DNA of 29,241 nucleotides. Source: Acidobacteriota bacterium. GTDB taxonomy: Bacteria; Acidobacteriota; Vicinamibacteria; Vicinamibacterales; Vicinamibacteraceae. Both the position numbers and the translations under genes were made by a program. The DNA is taken from NCBI GenBank assembly GCA_023429845.1, contig JAEZCY010000067.1, forward strand, positions 1 to 29,241. The letters run 5' to 3'. Each line of letters starts with the position of its first letter. Position 1 is the stretch's first letter. The notes under the pieces are model-generated. The model saw only the letters and a program-made list of their open reading frames with translations. It ran no database searches and was not told where the DNA came from. Below, in pieces: positions 14,093-22,179 of the stretch.

Positions 14093-15793
14093 TCACGTCG
14101 CTGGTTGCACGAACTCGGCCCGGAAGGTCCGCGTGCCCCCGTCGGCAAAGCGCACGTCCACCTTGTCGCCCTCCGCCTTCAGCACCTCGCCCTCGCCGTG
14201 CCGTGCGGTGCGAACGCGATCGCCGGCAGCGAACGTGACGCGGATCGCCTGGGACTCGTGCAGCTCGTGTGCCTGACGCAGCACGGTCTCCGCCGGTCCG
14301 GTGGCGTCCATGACCGGCGCCGGCGGCGGGCGGGTGGCCGCGCGCGCGCAGTTGTCGCAATGCGCGCAGTGCTCCGTGTCGAGCGTCTCGCCGAAGTACT
14401 CGAGCATCGTCCGCCAGCGGCACAGGCCGGTCTGCGCGTAGATGATCATGCGGTCGAGACGCGCCCGGTCCGCATCGCTGCGCTCACGATAGCCGGCCGC
14501 GAGGGCGTGCACCTGCTCCTCGGAGGGCGCTTTCACGAGTCGAAGCGTCGAGCCACGCGTCTCGCGCAGGATCCCGCGTTCCTTGAGCAGGGCGACCACC
14601 ACGCGCAGGCGTGCCATCGGCACCCCTGCCGCGTCGCGGCGCAGGTCCGCGAGCGACATCGTCTGGCCGTCGCCCGCCCGCGCACGCAGGGCCCGGTACA
14701 CCGCGGCCACCATCTCCTCGCTGGGGTACCGGCCGCCCATGAAGAACAACTGCACGCGCTGATCGGCCTTCTCGTAGAGCAGCATGCACCTGGCCGGCTC
14801 GCCGTCGCGGCCGGCCCGCCCCGCTTCCTGGTAATAGCTTTCGAGCGATCCGGGCATCCCGTAGTGGACGATGAAGCGGATGTCCGGCTTGTCGATGCCG
14901 AGGCCGAACGCGTTGGTGGCGACCATCACCGCGAGTTCGCCGCGCATGAAGCGCTCCTGGCTCGCCCGACGCGTCGCCGCCCCCATGCGCCCGTGGTACA
15001 TGCCGGCGCGCTCGCCGAAGCGGCTTGCCAGCCGCGCGTACACGGCCTCGGCCTGCTTCACCGTCGGCACGTACACGATCCCCGTACCCTCCGCCTCGTC
15101 GAGGAAGCGGTCGAGCGCCGCCACACGCTCCGCCTCGTCGGCGCAGGGTGTCACGCCAAAGTGCAGGTTCGGTCGATAGACGCCCCGGTTCACGACGTTG
15201 AAGTCGTCGATGCCGAGTTGCTCGCCGATGTCGGCGATCACGCGGTCGGTGGCGGTGGCAGTAAGGGCGAGCACCGGCGGGTTGCCCAGTGCCCGGATGG
15301 CATGACGCAGCTGCAGGTACGCCGGCCTGAAGTCGTGCCCCCACTGCGAGATGCAGTGGGCCTCGTCAACGACGAACAGGTCGATGACGTTCTGGGTCAG
15401 CGTCTCGAGGAACTCGGGGTTCGCCAGCCGCTCCGGTGTCGTGAGGACGAATTCGCTACGCTCGCTCTCGATGTGGGCCAGCGCCTCTTCCTCCTCTCGG
15501 GTCGTGAGCGCGCTGTTCACCTGCCGGGCCTCGACGCCGAGCACTCCCAGCTTCTCGACCTGGTCCTTCATCAACGAGATGAGGGGCGACACGACGACGG
15601 TGGTGCCGGGCATCAGCACCGCGGGCAGCTGATAGCACAGCGACTTGCCGGCGCCGGTCGGCATGATCGCCAGCGTGTGGCGACGGGCCAGGACCGAGCG
15701 GATCACCCGGTCCTGCCCCGGCCGGAGGCTCTCCAGCCCGAACACACGATTGAGGGTGCGCAGCACGCGGGCGTACGGGATGGGCTTGCTCAC
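14093..15793 (-). CDS. recQ: RecQ-family ATP-dependent DNA helicase
   Basis: 566 residues from GTG 15793, which has AAGGGGG about six bases upstream; an earlier GTG at 15838 lacks a ribosome site. Motif 0 SLRPGQ (22-27), Walker A PTGAGKS (45-51), DEAH (143-146) within VVDEAHCISQWGHDFRP, motif V FGLGIDKPD and motif VI QEAGRAGRDG (322-331) define a 3'-5' RecQ helicase. Between motif VI and the zinc site lies a winged-helix-like stretch (about 378-420). The zinc cysteines are C458, C476, C479 and C482 (YFGE...HCAHCDNC). A linker of A/P residues leads to a small Tudor-like C-terminal domain (about 518-563; GDRVRTARHGEGEVL), as in UvrD/PcrA tails. The classical RQC and HRDC domains after the zinc site are absent. 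Expected role: recombination and fork repair. Confidence 0.9.
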   Translation of the reverse strand: MSKPIPYARVLRTLNRVFGLESLRPGQDRVIRSVLARRHTLAIMPTGAGKSLCYQLPAVLMPGTTVVVSPLISLMKDQVEKLGVLGVEARQVNSALTTREEEEALAHIESERSEFVLTTPERLANPEFLETLTQNVIDLFVVDEAHCISQWGHDFRPAYLQLRHAIRALGNPPVLALTATATDRVIADIGEQLGIDDFNVVNRGVYRPNLHFGVTPCADEAERVAALDRFLDEAEGTGIVYVPTVKQAEAVYARLASRFGERAGMYHGRMGAATRRASQERFMRGELAVMVATNAFGLGIDKPDIRFIVHYGMPGSLESYYQEAGRAGRDGEPARCMLLYEKADQRVQLFFMGGRYPSEEMVAAVYRALRARAGDGQTMSLADLRRDAAGVPMARLRVVVALLKERGILRETRGSTLRLVKAPSEEQVHALAAGYRERSDADRARLDRMIIYAQTGLCRWRTMLEYFGETLDTEHCAHCDNCARAATRPPPAPVMDATGPAETVLRQAHELHESQAIRVTFAAGDRVRTARHGEGEVLKAEGDKVDVRFADGGTRTFRAEFVQPAT

Positions 15794-15859
15794 CCCGAGC
15801 CCCCTTGCAAGGGTCGTGCGCGGCCGAATGGCGGGCACCGGGCAACTGGCGTGTACCCC

Positions 15860-16873
15860 TTAGTGCAACAGGCCGACGACGGTGTCCAGGAGGGTGAAGG
15901 TCAGAGTCTTGCTCGAGCGGATGTAGCCGTTCTGTTCGATGTGGATGAACTTGCCGGTCGCCACCGCCGGCTGCACCGTGCACGCATGTGCGGTCTGGCC
16001 GTTCAGTATTCGACCGTACACGTTCGTCTCGCCGCACATCGCCACGGGAAGCCCCTCGTTGCACGAGGCAGGGTTGAACGTGCCGGCTGCTCGTATCGCC
16101 GTGCTGATGCGGTTGCTCAGCGTGCTGGCCGCCGCGACGTTCAGGGTGCCGTCGCTCACGATGACGTCATAGGGCGCGTCCGTCGTGGTGGCCTTGCCAT
16201 GGAAGTCCACCACCAGGTCGATCTCGTCGTCGAGCGCCTTCACCACGGCTACGAACGGATTGGACGGGTTGTGTGCGAAGTCGCTCTTCCGGTACGGCCC
16301 ACCCTTGCTGGAGCAGGCGCGCGTGGACCCGTCGCAACCCGACAACGCGCTGCTCGCACACCGATGCAGGCCGTTGATGCCGACGATGCGTGCCTTGTGG
16401 CGCTGCGCGAACCGGCGCACCTGTTCACTGGTGTTCAGATCGAATGGCTCATGCGGGGCGAAACCCGCGACGTTGAGCTGCGGCTGTCGGTGGACCATGT
16501 AGGTACCGAACCCACGGAAGCCCGCCTCCCCGGGCTTTCGCAGCTCCCGGATCAGGAAGTACCACTCTCCATAGGTGCCGTCGTAAAACGTGTACAGCCT
16601 CACGCCGAGCGACGCGAGCGCGCTTTGCGCGGCCGCGAGATTGCGGCGAAAAGCGACGTCGGCGACCGCCTTGCCGAACACGGCGGCTTCAGCCGCGGTC
16701 AGGTCACTTGTGTATCCCGACCCGGGCCGGGCGATCAGGCTCCGTTGCCGGTTCCAGAGCTCGTAGAAGTTGCCGTCGGCCGTCCATCGCGGAACTCCGA
16801 CGACGTCCTGGGCGTTCGTGCCGTGTGCGCAGGCGATCCAGAGCAGAGCCGCAATGACACATCGCGAGAGCAT
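15860..16873 (-). CDS. Secreted cysteine-rich protein, N-formylglutamate-amidohydrolase / zinc-peptidase-like
   Basis: 337 residues. ATG 16873 is preceded by GGGAGAGGA and opens a clear signal peptide (MLSRCVIAALLWIACAHGTNAQ), so the longer frame upstream is discarded. Possible catalytic motifs in order: APHEPFDLNTSEQV (139-152), VGINGLHRC (164-172), VVDFHGKA (221-228) and FIHIEQNGYIR (309-319). This order (His-rich loop, RxxR/C strand, D-x-H-G, late E) recalls N-formylglutamate amidohydrolases and related M14-fold zinc hydrolases. H141, H225 and E313 are my best guesses for the site. The mature protein has six cysteines (C172, C180, C187, C271, C280, C298), suggesting disulfides. Family assignment is an inference; it may be a new branch. 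Single gene; 321 bp separate it from the DUF6265 gene. Confidence 0.6.
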   Translation of the reverse strand: MLSRCVIAALLWIACAHGTNAQDVVGVPRWTADGNFYELWNRQRSLIARPGSGYTSDLTAAEAAVFGKAVADVAFRRNLAAAQSALASLGVRLYTFYDGTYGEWYFLIRELRKPGEAGFRGFGTYMVHRQPQLNVAGFAPHEPFDLNTSEQVRRFAQRHKARIVGINGLHRCASSALSGCDGSTRACSSKGGPYRKSDFAHNPSNPFVAVVKALDDEIDLVVDFHGKATTTDAPYDVIVSDGTLNVAAASTLSNRISTAIRAAGTFNPASCNEGLPVAMCGETNVYGRILNGQTAHACTVQPAVATGKFIHIEQNGYIRSSKTLTFTLLDTVVGLLH

Positions 16874-17194
16874 GGTCCTCTCCCTTCCGTGGAACACAGG
16901 GACCGACCCTCTGGATCTCGTGACGTGCTGACCGGGGATGCATACCCGTGCAGGGCCGGCGGCATCACGGCTGTCGTGTGGCCCCGGTGCAGCGAGGTTG
17001 CGAATCGGAGGCGGGCGGGCGTTCGCGAGGGGCGTCGGCACGGGCGATCCTCCTTGCGGTGCGCGTGTGCGGATGATGCGCGACGCTACGTGCGCGAGTG
17101 CGTCGAAGTCAAGACGCGAGGCGAGACGCGCCGGGACGAATGGGCAGGGGCACCAGGAGTCGCCGCAGGCGCCTCCGGTGCCCTGAAGGACGTG
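16874..17194. other. Intergenic region between the DUF6265 gene and the secreted hydrolase-like gene
   Basis: 321 bases without a convincing gene. On the minus strand it holds the candidate hairpin near 17149-17182 at the DUF6265 end and the strong GGGAGAGGA ribosome site just before 16873. I see no promoter with good hexamers, no tRNA and no repeat. Short frames through it have no ribosome site or recognisable product. Confidence 0.5.
17149..17182 (-). terminator. Candidate hairpin downstream of the DUF6265 gene
   Basis: GGCACC and GGTGCC arms enclose a second GGAG/CTCC pairing and a CGCC/GGCG inner stem, 14 base pairs in all with one bulged A and one mismatch. It lies 12 bases past the TGA/TAG end of the DUF6265 gene in the transcription direction. 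No T-tract follows, so it may be a weak or Rho-assisted terminator, or simply an mRNA end stabiliser. Confidence 0.35.
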
Positions 17195-17731
17195 CTACTT
17201 GACGCGGGTGTACGGGAACACGGTGCTGGTCGGCTTGCCGTCGCGCCCCACCCGCTCGACGATGATGTCGAGCGCGTCGGCGGACTTGCGGGTGAAGGTC
17301 ACCCGATTCGGGTTCGCGCCGATGCCCTCGAACACCGCGGTCTGCCCCTCGACCTTCACCAGCCGGTGATCGATTGAGTCGCCCTTTTCCTGCCGTCCGA
17401 CGAGGCCGGCGCCGGGCGCGAAATGCTTGATGCGCAGCACCAGACCGTCGCCGTCCTGCTCGATCGCGAGCAGTTCGTAGAGCTTCGGTTCGGCGCCCTG
17501 CACGTTGCGGTACATGGCGATCATGGACGTGCCGAGGGGCTGCATCCAGTGCTGTTCGACCGTGCGATCGCCCATCGTGCCAACCCATGGACCGGCGATG
17601 AACGAGACCTGTTGAATCGTCGCCTTGGCCGGCGGTGCCGAACCGATGGGCGACTGAGCGAACGACGAAGCGGCCAGCAGGCTGCAGAGCACCGCGGGCA
17701 GCACGACACGGGGGAGGGAGCGGATGTACAT
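17195..17731 (-). CDS. Exported DUF6265 family protein
   Basis: 178 residues from ATG 17731, with a signal peptide MYIRSLPRVVLPAVLCSLLA ending near SSFAQ. The mature part fits DUF6265: FIAGPWVGTMGDRTVEQHWM, then GTSMIAMYR, LYELLAIEQDGDGLVLRIKHF, a TAVFEG strand and NPNRVTFTR, as expected for a small lipocalin-like beta barrel. Function unknown; probably periplasmic. An in-frame ATG at 17761 overlaps the stop of the upstream PEP-CTERM gene in ATGA and would add ten residues, so coupled translation from there is also possible. Neither start has a good ribosome site. Confidence 0.75.
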   Translation of the reverse strand: MYIRSLPRVVLPAVLCSLLAASSFAQSPIGSAPPAKATIQQVSFIAGPWVGTMGDRTVEQHWMQPLGTSMIAMYRNVQGAEPKLYELLAIEQDGDGLVLRIKHFAPGAGLVGRQEKGDSIDHRLVKVEGQTAVFEGIGANPNRVTFTRKSADALDIIVERVGRDGKPTSTVFPYTRVK

Positions 17732-17757
17732 GCGCCCGCCATGGTATAGCGGGAGCC

Positions 17758-18438
17758 TCATGGACGACGCAATCGTCGTCCTCCCCACAGCAGCGCGACG
17801 GCCGCGAGGGCCAGCGTGGACGGTTCCGGGACGGCCGGGTCGTCGGGCGTGGTGGCCACCTGGCGCAGCGTGAACCGGTTCGCGCTGCCCGGTTGTACCA
17901 GGCCATCGCCCACGTCCAGCGAGAACACGAACTGCGTCGGGCTGATCCATGGCGCGATGGCGCCGCCCCACTCCATCAGTGTGGGTTCGTACTGCTGCAG
18001 CGCAAACGGCGACGACGTCGGCGTGCCCGGCAGGTCGAACGCGATCCCCGCATCGGCACCGGCGCGCACGAAGCCGTCGCCCGTGCCGAACCCGAGTTCG
18101 AAGCGCATGCCGGACCACGGCCCGCCCGAGTTGTTGAGCAGGCTCTGGGTGAAGACGTACTCGGTGACCCCGCCAGAGGCCGCGACCAGGAACTCCACCT
18201 CCATCACGCCGGGTGCATTGACGAAGATCGAGAACCCGATACCGTTCGGGTTGGCGCCCGGCGCTTCGTCGTTGTTGGGCGCGGGTGTGACGCCCAACGG
18301 CCCGATGGTCCCCGTCGAGACGCCGCCCGGCAAGTGCGAGGCCCCGATGGTCGTGATGAGACCGGCGTGGACGTCCGACGCGACCGCTCCAAGCACGACA
18401 CCAACGAGCCCGACGATGCGCAGAGATGAAAGAAACAT
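17758..18438 (-). CDS. PEP-CTERM sorted extracellular protein
   Basis: 226 residues from ATG 18438, five bases after a GGGGGAGG ribosome site; the longer open frame upstream is not needed. N-terminal signal peptide (MFLSSLRIVGLVGVVLGAVA, cleaved near VHAG). The mature part is rich in G, P, T and aromatic beta-strand text and holds no enzyme motif. The C-terminus (203-226) is a textbook PEP-CTERM signal: VPEPSTL, a hydrophobic helix, then RRLRRP. Such proteins are processed by exosortase and placed on the surface or in the extracellular matrix. No exosortase is in this window. Its stop overlaps a possible start of the DUF6265 gene. Confidence 0.85.
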   Translation of the reverse strand: MFLSSLRIVGLVGVVLGAVASDVHAGLITTIGASHLPGGVSTGTIGPLGVTPAPNNDEAPGANPNGIGFSIFVNAPGVMEVEFLVAASGGVTEYVFTQSLLNNSGGPWSGMRFELGFGTGDGFVRAGADAGIAFDLPGTPTSSPFALQQYEPTLMEWGGAIAPWISPTQFVFSLDVGDGLVQPGSANRFTLRQVATTPDDPAVPEPSTLALAAVALLWGGRRLRRP

Positions 18439-18442
18439 GCAG

Positions 18443-18497
18443 ACCTCCCCCGTAGGAACGTGGGGCCTCACGCCCCACGACAACAACGTAAGGAGGT
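18443..18497 (-). promoter_or_regulatory. Possible ribosome-site-occluding leader structure of the PEP-CTERM gene
   Basis: In the minus-strand RNA, ACCUCCUU (18497-18490) can pair with GGGGAGGU (18450-18443), the ribosome site of the PEP-CTERM gene, using six Watson-Crick and two G-U pairs. The enclosed bases contain a perfect hairpin CGUGGGGC-GUGAG-GCCCCACG (18479-18459). The nested fold would hide the ribosome site. The inner hairpin could instead end transcription of the upstream crystallin gene, though no U-tract follows. Confidence 0.35.
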
Positions 18498-18528
18498 GCC
18501 AACGCGAACGACGCCGCGACGGACGAGC

Positions 18529-19479
18529 TCAGCGCTGCGACGCGGCCAGACGCGCCGATCGCACGCGCGGCAGACCCATCGAGCGGAGGTTCGGGATGTC
18601 GACGTTCACCGTGGTGCAGCGACCGCGGAACCCGCTGTCCTCGCAGAGCTGCCAGTTGCCGCCTTCGACGCGCACGCTCTGCACCGCGGACAGGTCGAGC
18701 GACTCGCTCGAGCCGTCCAGGCGGTACGACCGGCCCGTGTAATTCTGCCCGGTGTAGAACACGATCTGCCCACCATACTGCGTTCCGCCCGGGTTCCGCG
18801 GACGCGGCCCGGGGTACCATCCGCCGCCGCCGAATCGCCGTGGGCGGGCCGAGGAAATCTCCCCCGACAGCGGTCCCTGGCGACGCAGGTCGGCCCAGTC
18901 ACTGTCCACCTGGTGGCAGTCACGGAACTGCACGTCACGACAGATCTCCCAGACCTCGCCCCGCGGCACGCGCAGGCTCTTCGCCTTGTCGTTGAAGTCG
19001 AGCGAGCGGAAGTCGGGCACCGCGCCGCCGAGGGTGCGGCTGGCGCCGCGGAAGTTGCGATCCTCGTACAGCACCAGCCCGCCCTGGCCACCGGGCTGCG
19101 GGCGCTGCGGTGGGTACGCCGCCGGGGGATAGCCGCCGCCCCGTACACGGCGCATCGACGAGATCTCCCGTGCCCACCCACCGCGCCGCAGGTCGGCCTC
19201 GTAATCGGAGAAGACCTGGCACCGCCCGGCGTAGAAAGCGTGCTCGCACACCTCCCATACCTCACCAGGCGCCACTTCGAGGCTCTGGATGCGGTCGTTC
19301 ATGCCCGCCTGGCGCAGGTCCGGCACGTCGTTCCGGAACGTCGCGTTGCGGCCGCGGAAGTCTCGATCCTCGTAGACCGTGATGCCGATGCCACCCGTGG
19401 CGCGCCCCTCCCGCTGGGCCGCGGCGTCCAGGCCTTGAGCCAGCAGTATCGCGACGACAATGACGATCCGTCCAACCAT
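18529..19479 (-). CDS. Exported triple beta/gamma-crystallin protein
   Basis: 316 residues from ATG 19479. GGGGGAGGAG lies upstream; a GTG two codons earlier (19485) has even better spacing and is an alternative. Signal peptide MVGRIVIVVAILLAQGLDAAAQ. Three beta/gamma-crystallin domains follow, at about 30-112, 130-212 and 235-312. Each begins with a YEDRxFRG-type strand (VYEDRDFRGR, LYEDRNFRGA, FYTGQNYTGR), continues with a SLxV and GxVWE/NWQ strand, then CxxxxFxxRC and a second D-L-R Greek key. Linkers are P/G/Y/R-rich. The cysteine pairs may form disulfides. Bacterial proteins of this type often bind calcium and resist stress in the envelope, but I see no perfect N/D-N/D-X-X-S/T-S calcium motifs. 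It is transcribed divergently from the cupredoxin. Confidence 0.85.
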   Translation of the reverse strand: MVGRIVIVVAILLAQGLDAAAQREGRATGGIGITVYEDRDFRGRNATFRNDVPDLRQAGMNDRIQSLEVAPGEVWEVCEHAFYAGRCQVFSDYEADLRRGGWAREISSMRRVRGGGYPPAAYPPQRPQPGGQGGLVLYEDRNFRGASRTLGGAVPDFRSLDFNDKAKSLRVPRGEVWEICRDVQFRDCHQVDSDWADLRRQGPLSGEISSARPRRFGGGGWYPGPRPRNPGGTQYGGQIVFYTGQNYTGRSYRLDGSSESLDLSAVQSVRVEGGNWQLCEDSGFRGRCTTVNVDIPNLRSMGLPRVRSARLAASQR

Positions 19480-19702
19480 GCGCACGTTCTCCTCCCCCAC
19501 GCTTCGACAGCCGAAATGGTGAGCCAACCCCGACGCTATGCGCAAGCAAACCGGCCCAGGTGCGGCGGTTCCGACCAGGCCGCGCTCCGGCTCGTCCGAC
19601 TTTTCAGGTACGATCACCGGTGGCGCGTCGATGTCGATGCCCCCTGCTGCGGTCAACCCGGTGGCGAGGCCGCACTCGCTTTCTTTCAAAGGATTGCTTC
19701 CG

Positions 19703-20221
19703 ATGTCCCGTCACTCTCTGTGCGCCGCGTTGTGCACCGTTGCGCTGACGCTCTCCCCGGCCCTCACCTTCGCGCAAGCCACGAAGGCGGCTCCGAAGGC
19801 AGCCCCCAAGGCGGCCGCCAAGGCCGCACCGAAGGCTGGCGCCGTGAAGACCTTCAACCTCACCGGCACCGATACCATGAAGTTCGCACCGGCCGTCATC
19901 CGCGTGAAGGCGGGCGACACGGTCAAGGTGAACCTCAAGACGACCAGCACCATGCCGAAGATGGCGATGGCGCACAACTTCGTGCTGCTCACGGCAGGCG
20001 CCGACCCGGCGGCGGTCGCCACGGCAGGCGCCACCGCACGCCAGACGGACTTCATCTCGCCGAAGTCCAAGCCGCAGATCATCGCGGCCACGAGCCTGGC
20101 GGGAGGCGGCGAGACGGTCACCGTCGAGTTCACCGCGCCCGCTGCCGGCAAGTACACGTTCATCTGCACGTTCCCCGGTCATTTCCAGGGCGGCATGGTG
20201 GGTCAGCTCATCGTCGAGTAG
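19703..20221 (+). CDS. Exported azurin/auracyanin-like cupredoxin
   Basis: 172 residues from ATG 19703, with AAAGGA about ten bases upstream. The signal peptide is at 1-25 (MSRHSLCAALCTVALTLSPA). A lysine/alanine/proline linker (residues 27-49, repeats of KAAP) is followed by one cupredoxin domain. Type 1 copper ligands are all present: H91 in AMAHNFVL, then C155, H160 and M165 in CTFPGHFQGGM. The C-x4-H-x4-M spacing is that of azurin, auracyanin and pseudoazurin-like proteins. Role: soluble periplasmic electron carrier. The linker suggests it may lie against another surface or be mildly extended. It is a lone gene between a divergent crystallin gene and a strong terminator, and no obvious redox partner is in the window. 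Confidence 0.9.
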   Translation: MSRHSLCAALCTVALTLSPALTFAQATKAAPKAAPKAAAKAAPKAGAVKTFNLTGTDTMKFAPAVIRVKAGDTVKVNLKTTSTMPKMAMAHNFVLLTAGADPAAVATAGATARQTDFISPKSKPQIIAATSLAGGGETVTVEFTAPAAGKYTFICTFPGHFQGGMVGQLIVE

Positions 20222-20242
20222 GTCTCAGCCGGCGTGAACATC

Positions 20243-20287
20243 GAAGGGCGGCAGTCGCACTCGCGATTGCCGCCCTTCGTTCTTTTG
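20243..20287 (+). terminator. Rho-independent terminator after the cupredoxin gene
   Basis: GAAGGGCGGCAGTCGC (20243-20258) pairs with GCGATTGCCGCCCTTC (20263-20278) across a four-base loop, 16 pairs with a single G-U. GTTCTTTTG follows. It starts 21 bases past the stop codon. Because the stem is nearly symmetrical it may also serve the truncated haemoglobin gene, which ends on the other strand at 20318, although the T-run is on the plus side only. Confidence 0.9.
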
Positions 20288-20317
20288 GGCCGGGACGGGC
20301 GGCGCCGGCCCGGGGGA

Positions 20318-20770
20318 TCACGTTGATGCCGCGACGGTCCGGGGCGGCATCTGCAGCGCCGCGCGATAGGCGTCGGTGAAGCCCTCCTCGCGCGACTCGA
20401 TGCCGAGCCGGTGCTGCATGGATTCGGCGATGATCGCGGCTCGCTGCTTGGCCTGGGTGGCCATCGGCCCGGTGAACCGCGTGTCGATCGCTTCGGCCCA
20501 GAGCTCGAACCATCGCTGGAAGTGCGCCGCCTGCAGCGTCGCCGCCGCGTGCAGCGGGAAGTGCGCGGCGATTGGATGGCCGACGTAGACGGGACGCTGC
20601 AGCAGGACCTGCTCCCAGAAGTTGCCGATACGGGGCAGGTGATGGTCGAGATCGAGGTGGGCGACGTCAGTGAAGAGGTACCCGATCAGCGGATCGGCCA
20701 TGGCGCGCGTGTAGAACAGGCGCAGCAACTCGTCCAGGTCTTCGCGGGTCTCGATGTCACGCCTGCTCAT
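20318..20770 (-). CDS. Group III truncated haemoglobin
   Basis: 150 residues from ATG 20770 (MSRRDIETRED); the longer frame adds only low-complexity text. Family marks: LFYTRAMADPLIGYLF (18-33, with the B10-type Tyr20), FWEQVLL with W52, YVGHPIAAHFPL (62-73) and the likely proximal haem ligand H83 in AAHFQRWFELW. Group III members run to about 130-150 residues. A function in O2/NO or peroxide chemistry is likely but not fixed for this class. It is alone on its transcript and converges on the cupredoxin terminator. It overlaps no neighbour and has a weak ribosome site. Confidence 0.9.
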   Translation of the reverse strand: MSRRDIETREDLDELLRLFYTRAMADPLIGYLFTDVAHLDLDHHLPRIGNFWEQVLLQRPVYVGHPIAAHFPLHAAATLQAAHFQRWFELWAEAIDTRFTGPMATQAKQRAAIIAESMQHRLGIESREEGFTDAYRAALQMPPRTVAAST

Positions 20771-20872
20771 GCGATCGATGATCGCACGCCCACCAGCTGG
20801 AGTCAGCCCACGGCGGGCTGGCGTCGGCACACTGAATCAGGCCGACGCCAGGTGAGGCCCCAGGGATCGGTC

Positions 20873-22144
20873 TCAGGCCGCAACCGTCGCCGGCGTTGTC
20901 TGCCCTTCCGGGAGCAGCGGGCTCGACGCATCGATCCGGAGAAACAGCACCGCCGACAGCAGCAGGCAGGCGCTGAAGAGGATCAAGGGCACGTCGTAGC
21001 GGCCGCCGAACGCATCGACGAGCGCGCCGAACGCCACCGACGAGAGGAACGACCCGAGCTGCCCGGCCGTATTCATCGCGCCGGTGACGGCGCCCGCATG
21101 ACGCCGGCCCACGTCCACGCACACGGCCCACGACACGGGCAGCATGCAATCCATGCTGAAGTAGCCGAGCGTCAGCAGGGCAACCGCCACGAGGCGGTTG
21201 TCGACGACCGCCGTGCCGAAAAGGCACAGCGCCGACGCCGCCAGCCCGGCCGCGGCCACGGTGCGGCGACCCGCGCGGAGCCCGAACCGCCGCACCAGCA
21301 TGTCACTCGTCGATCCGCCCACGAGGTTGCCGAGGGCGCCGGCCGCAAACGGCAGCATCGCGTAGATCTTCATTTCGTCGGCCGTGAACCCGCGGCCCAG
21401 GCGAAGGTACGTGGGCATCCACGAGACGTAGAAATACGAGCCCCAGCAGTACGCGTGATACATGAGGAGGATCGTCCAGAAGTTGGCGTTCCTTACCACC
21501 TGCGCCCAGGGCAGCGCCTGATGATGGCCCCGCGCCGACCCCGGGCCGATGTGCGCCAGTTCCTCCGGCGTCACGCCCCGCATCTCCGCGGGATAGTCGC
21601 GGTACCACCAGTACCAGGCCACCGCCCAGACGATGCCGATCACCCCGAACACGTAGAACGCCATGCGCCAGCCATAGGCCGCGACGATGGGTACGACCAG
21701 CAGCGGCGTGAGCGCCCCGCCGATGCGGCTGGCCATCCAGACCGTGCCGTGCGCGCGTGCCCGCTCCGCAAGCGGGAACCAGCGCGAGATGCTCGACGAG
21801 GTATTCGGGTACGCACCCGCCTCGCCCATGCCGAACGCGAACCTCGTCGCGAGCAGCACGTAGAAGTTCGACACGAGCCCGGTGAGGCTCGTGAACGCCG
21901 ACCACCACACGACGATGCGCGTCAGCACCCTGCGTGGACCGATCCGGTCGCCGAGCGCGCCGGAGGGGATCTCGAACAGTGCATAGGACAGCGCGAAGAT
22001 ACCCACCACCCAGCCCCACTGCGACGCGGAGAGGCCCAGGTCCTTCTGCATCTCCGGTCCCGCCACCGCGATGCACACGCGGTCCAGGTACGTGATCATC
22101 GACAGCATGAACAGCAGGCTCAGAACACGGTGGCGGTAGGGCAT
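20873..22144 (-). CDS. MFS transporter of the ACS (anion:cation symporter / hexuronate-tartrate) type
   Basis: 423 residues with about 12 hydrophobic helices. Diagnostic segments: TYLDRVCIAVAGPEM in helix 1 (the NYLDR-type start of hexuronate, glucarate and tartrate carriers), motif A GDRIGPRR between helices 2 and 3, and FAFGMGEAGAYPN in helix 4, a strong mark for the ACS family. Substrates in this family are usually organic anions such as sugar acids. It is the last gene of the minus-strand set TonB receptor, PLP enzyme, lactonase, MFS, suiting import of the product or substrate of those enzymes. Start ATG 22144 has no clear ribosome site; the anti-SD-like ACCTCCTT lies about 20 bases upstream instead. 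77 bp separate it from the lactonase stop. Confidence 0.9.
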   Translation of the reverse strand: MPYRHRVLSLLFMLSMITYLDRVCIAVAGPEMQKDLGLSASQWGWVVGIFALSYALFEIPSGALGDRIGPRRVLTRIVVWWSAFTSLTGLVSNFYVLLATRFAFGMGEAGAYPNTSSSISRWFPLAERARAHGTVWMASRIGGALTPLLVVPIVAAYGWRMAFYVFGVIGIVWAVAWYWWYRDYPAEMRGVTPEELAHIGPGSARGHHQALPWAQVVRNANFWTILLMYHAYCWGSYFYVSWMPTYLRLGRGFTADEMKIYAMLPFAAGALGNLVGGSTSDMLVRRFGLRAGRRTVAAAGLAASALCLFGTAVVDNRLVAVALLTLGYFSMDCMLPVSWAVCVDVGRRHAGAVTGAMNTAGQLGSFLSSVAFGALVDAFGGRYDVPLILFSACLLLSAVLFLRIDASSPLLPEGQTTPATVAA

Positions 22145-22179
22145 GGCGGCGAGCAGGTATCGACGAAGGAGGTACGTAG

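Noticed and set aside
14078..17377. A 1099-codon plus-strand frame across RecQ and the secreted hydrolase-like gene
   Set aside because: It spans two genes and their gap, has no recognisable product, and RecQ motifs are unambiguous on the other strand.
17195..18820. One 541-codon minus-strand frame joining the DUF6265 gene to sequence upstream
   Set aside because: Its first two thirds are out of frame with the PEP-CTERM and crystallin genes, which have strong ribosome sites and domains; only the DUF6265 end is real.
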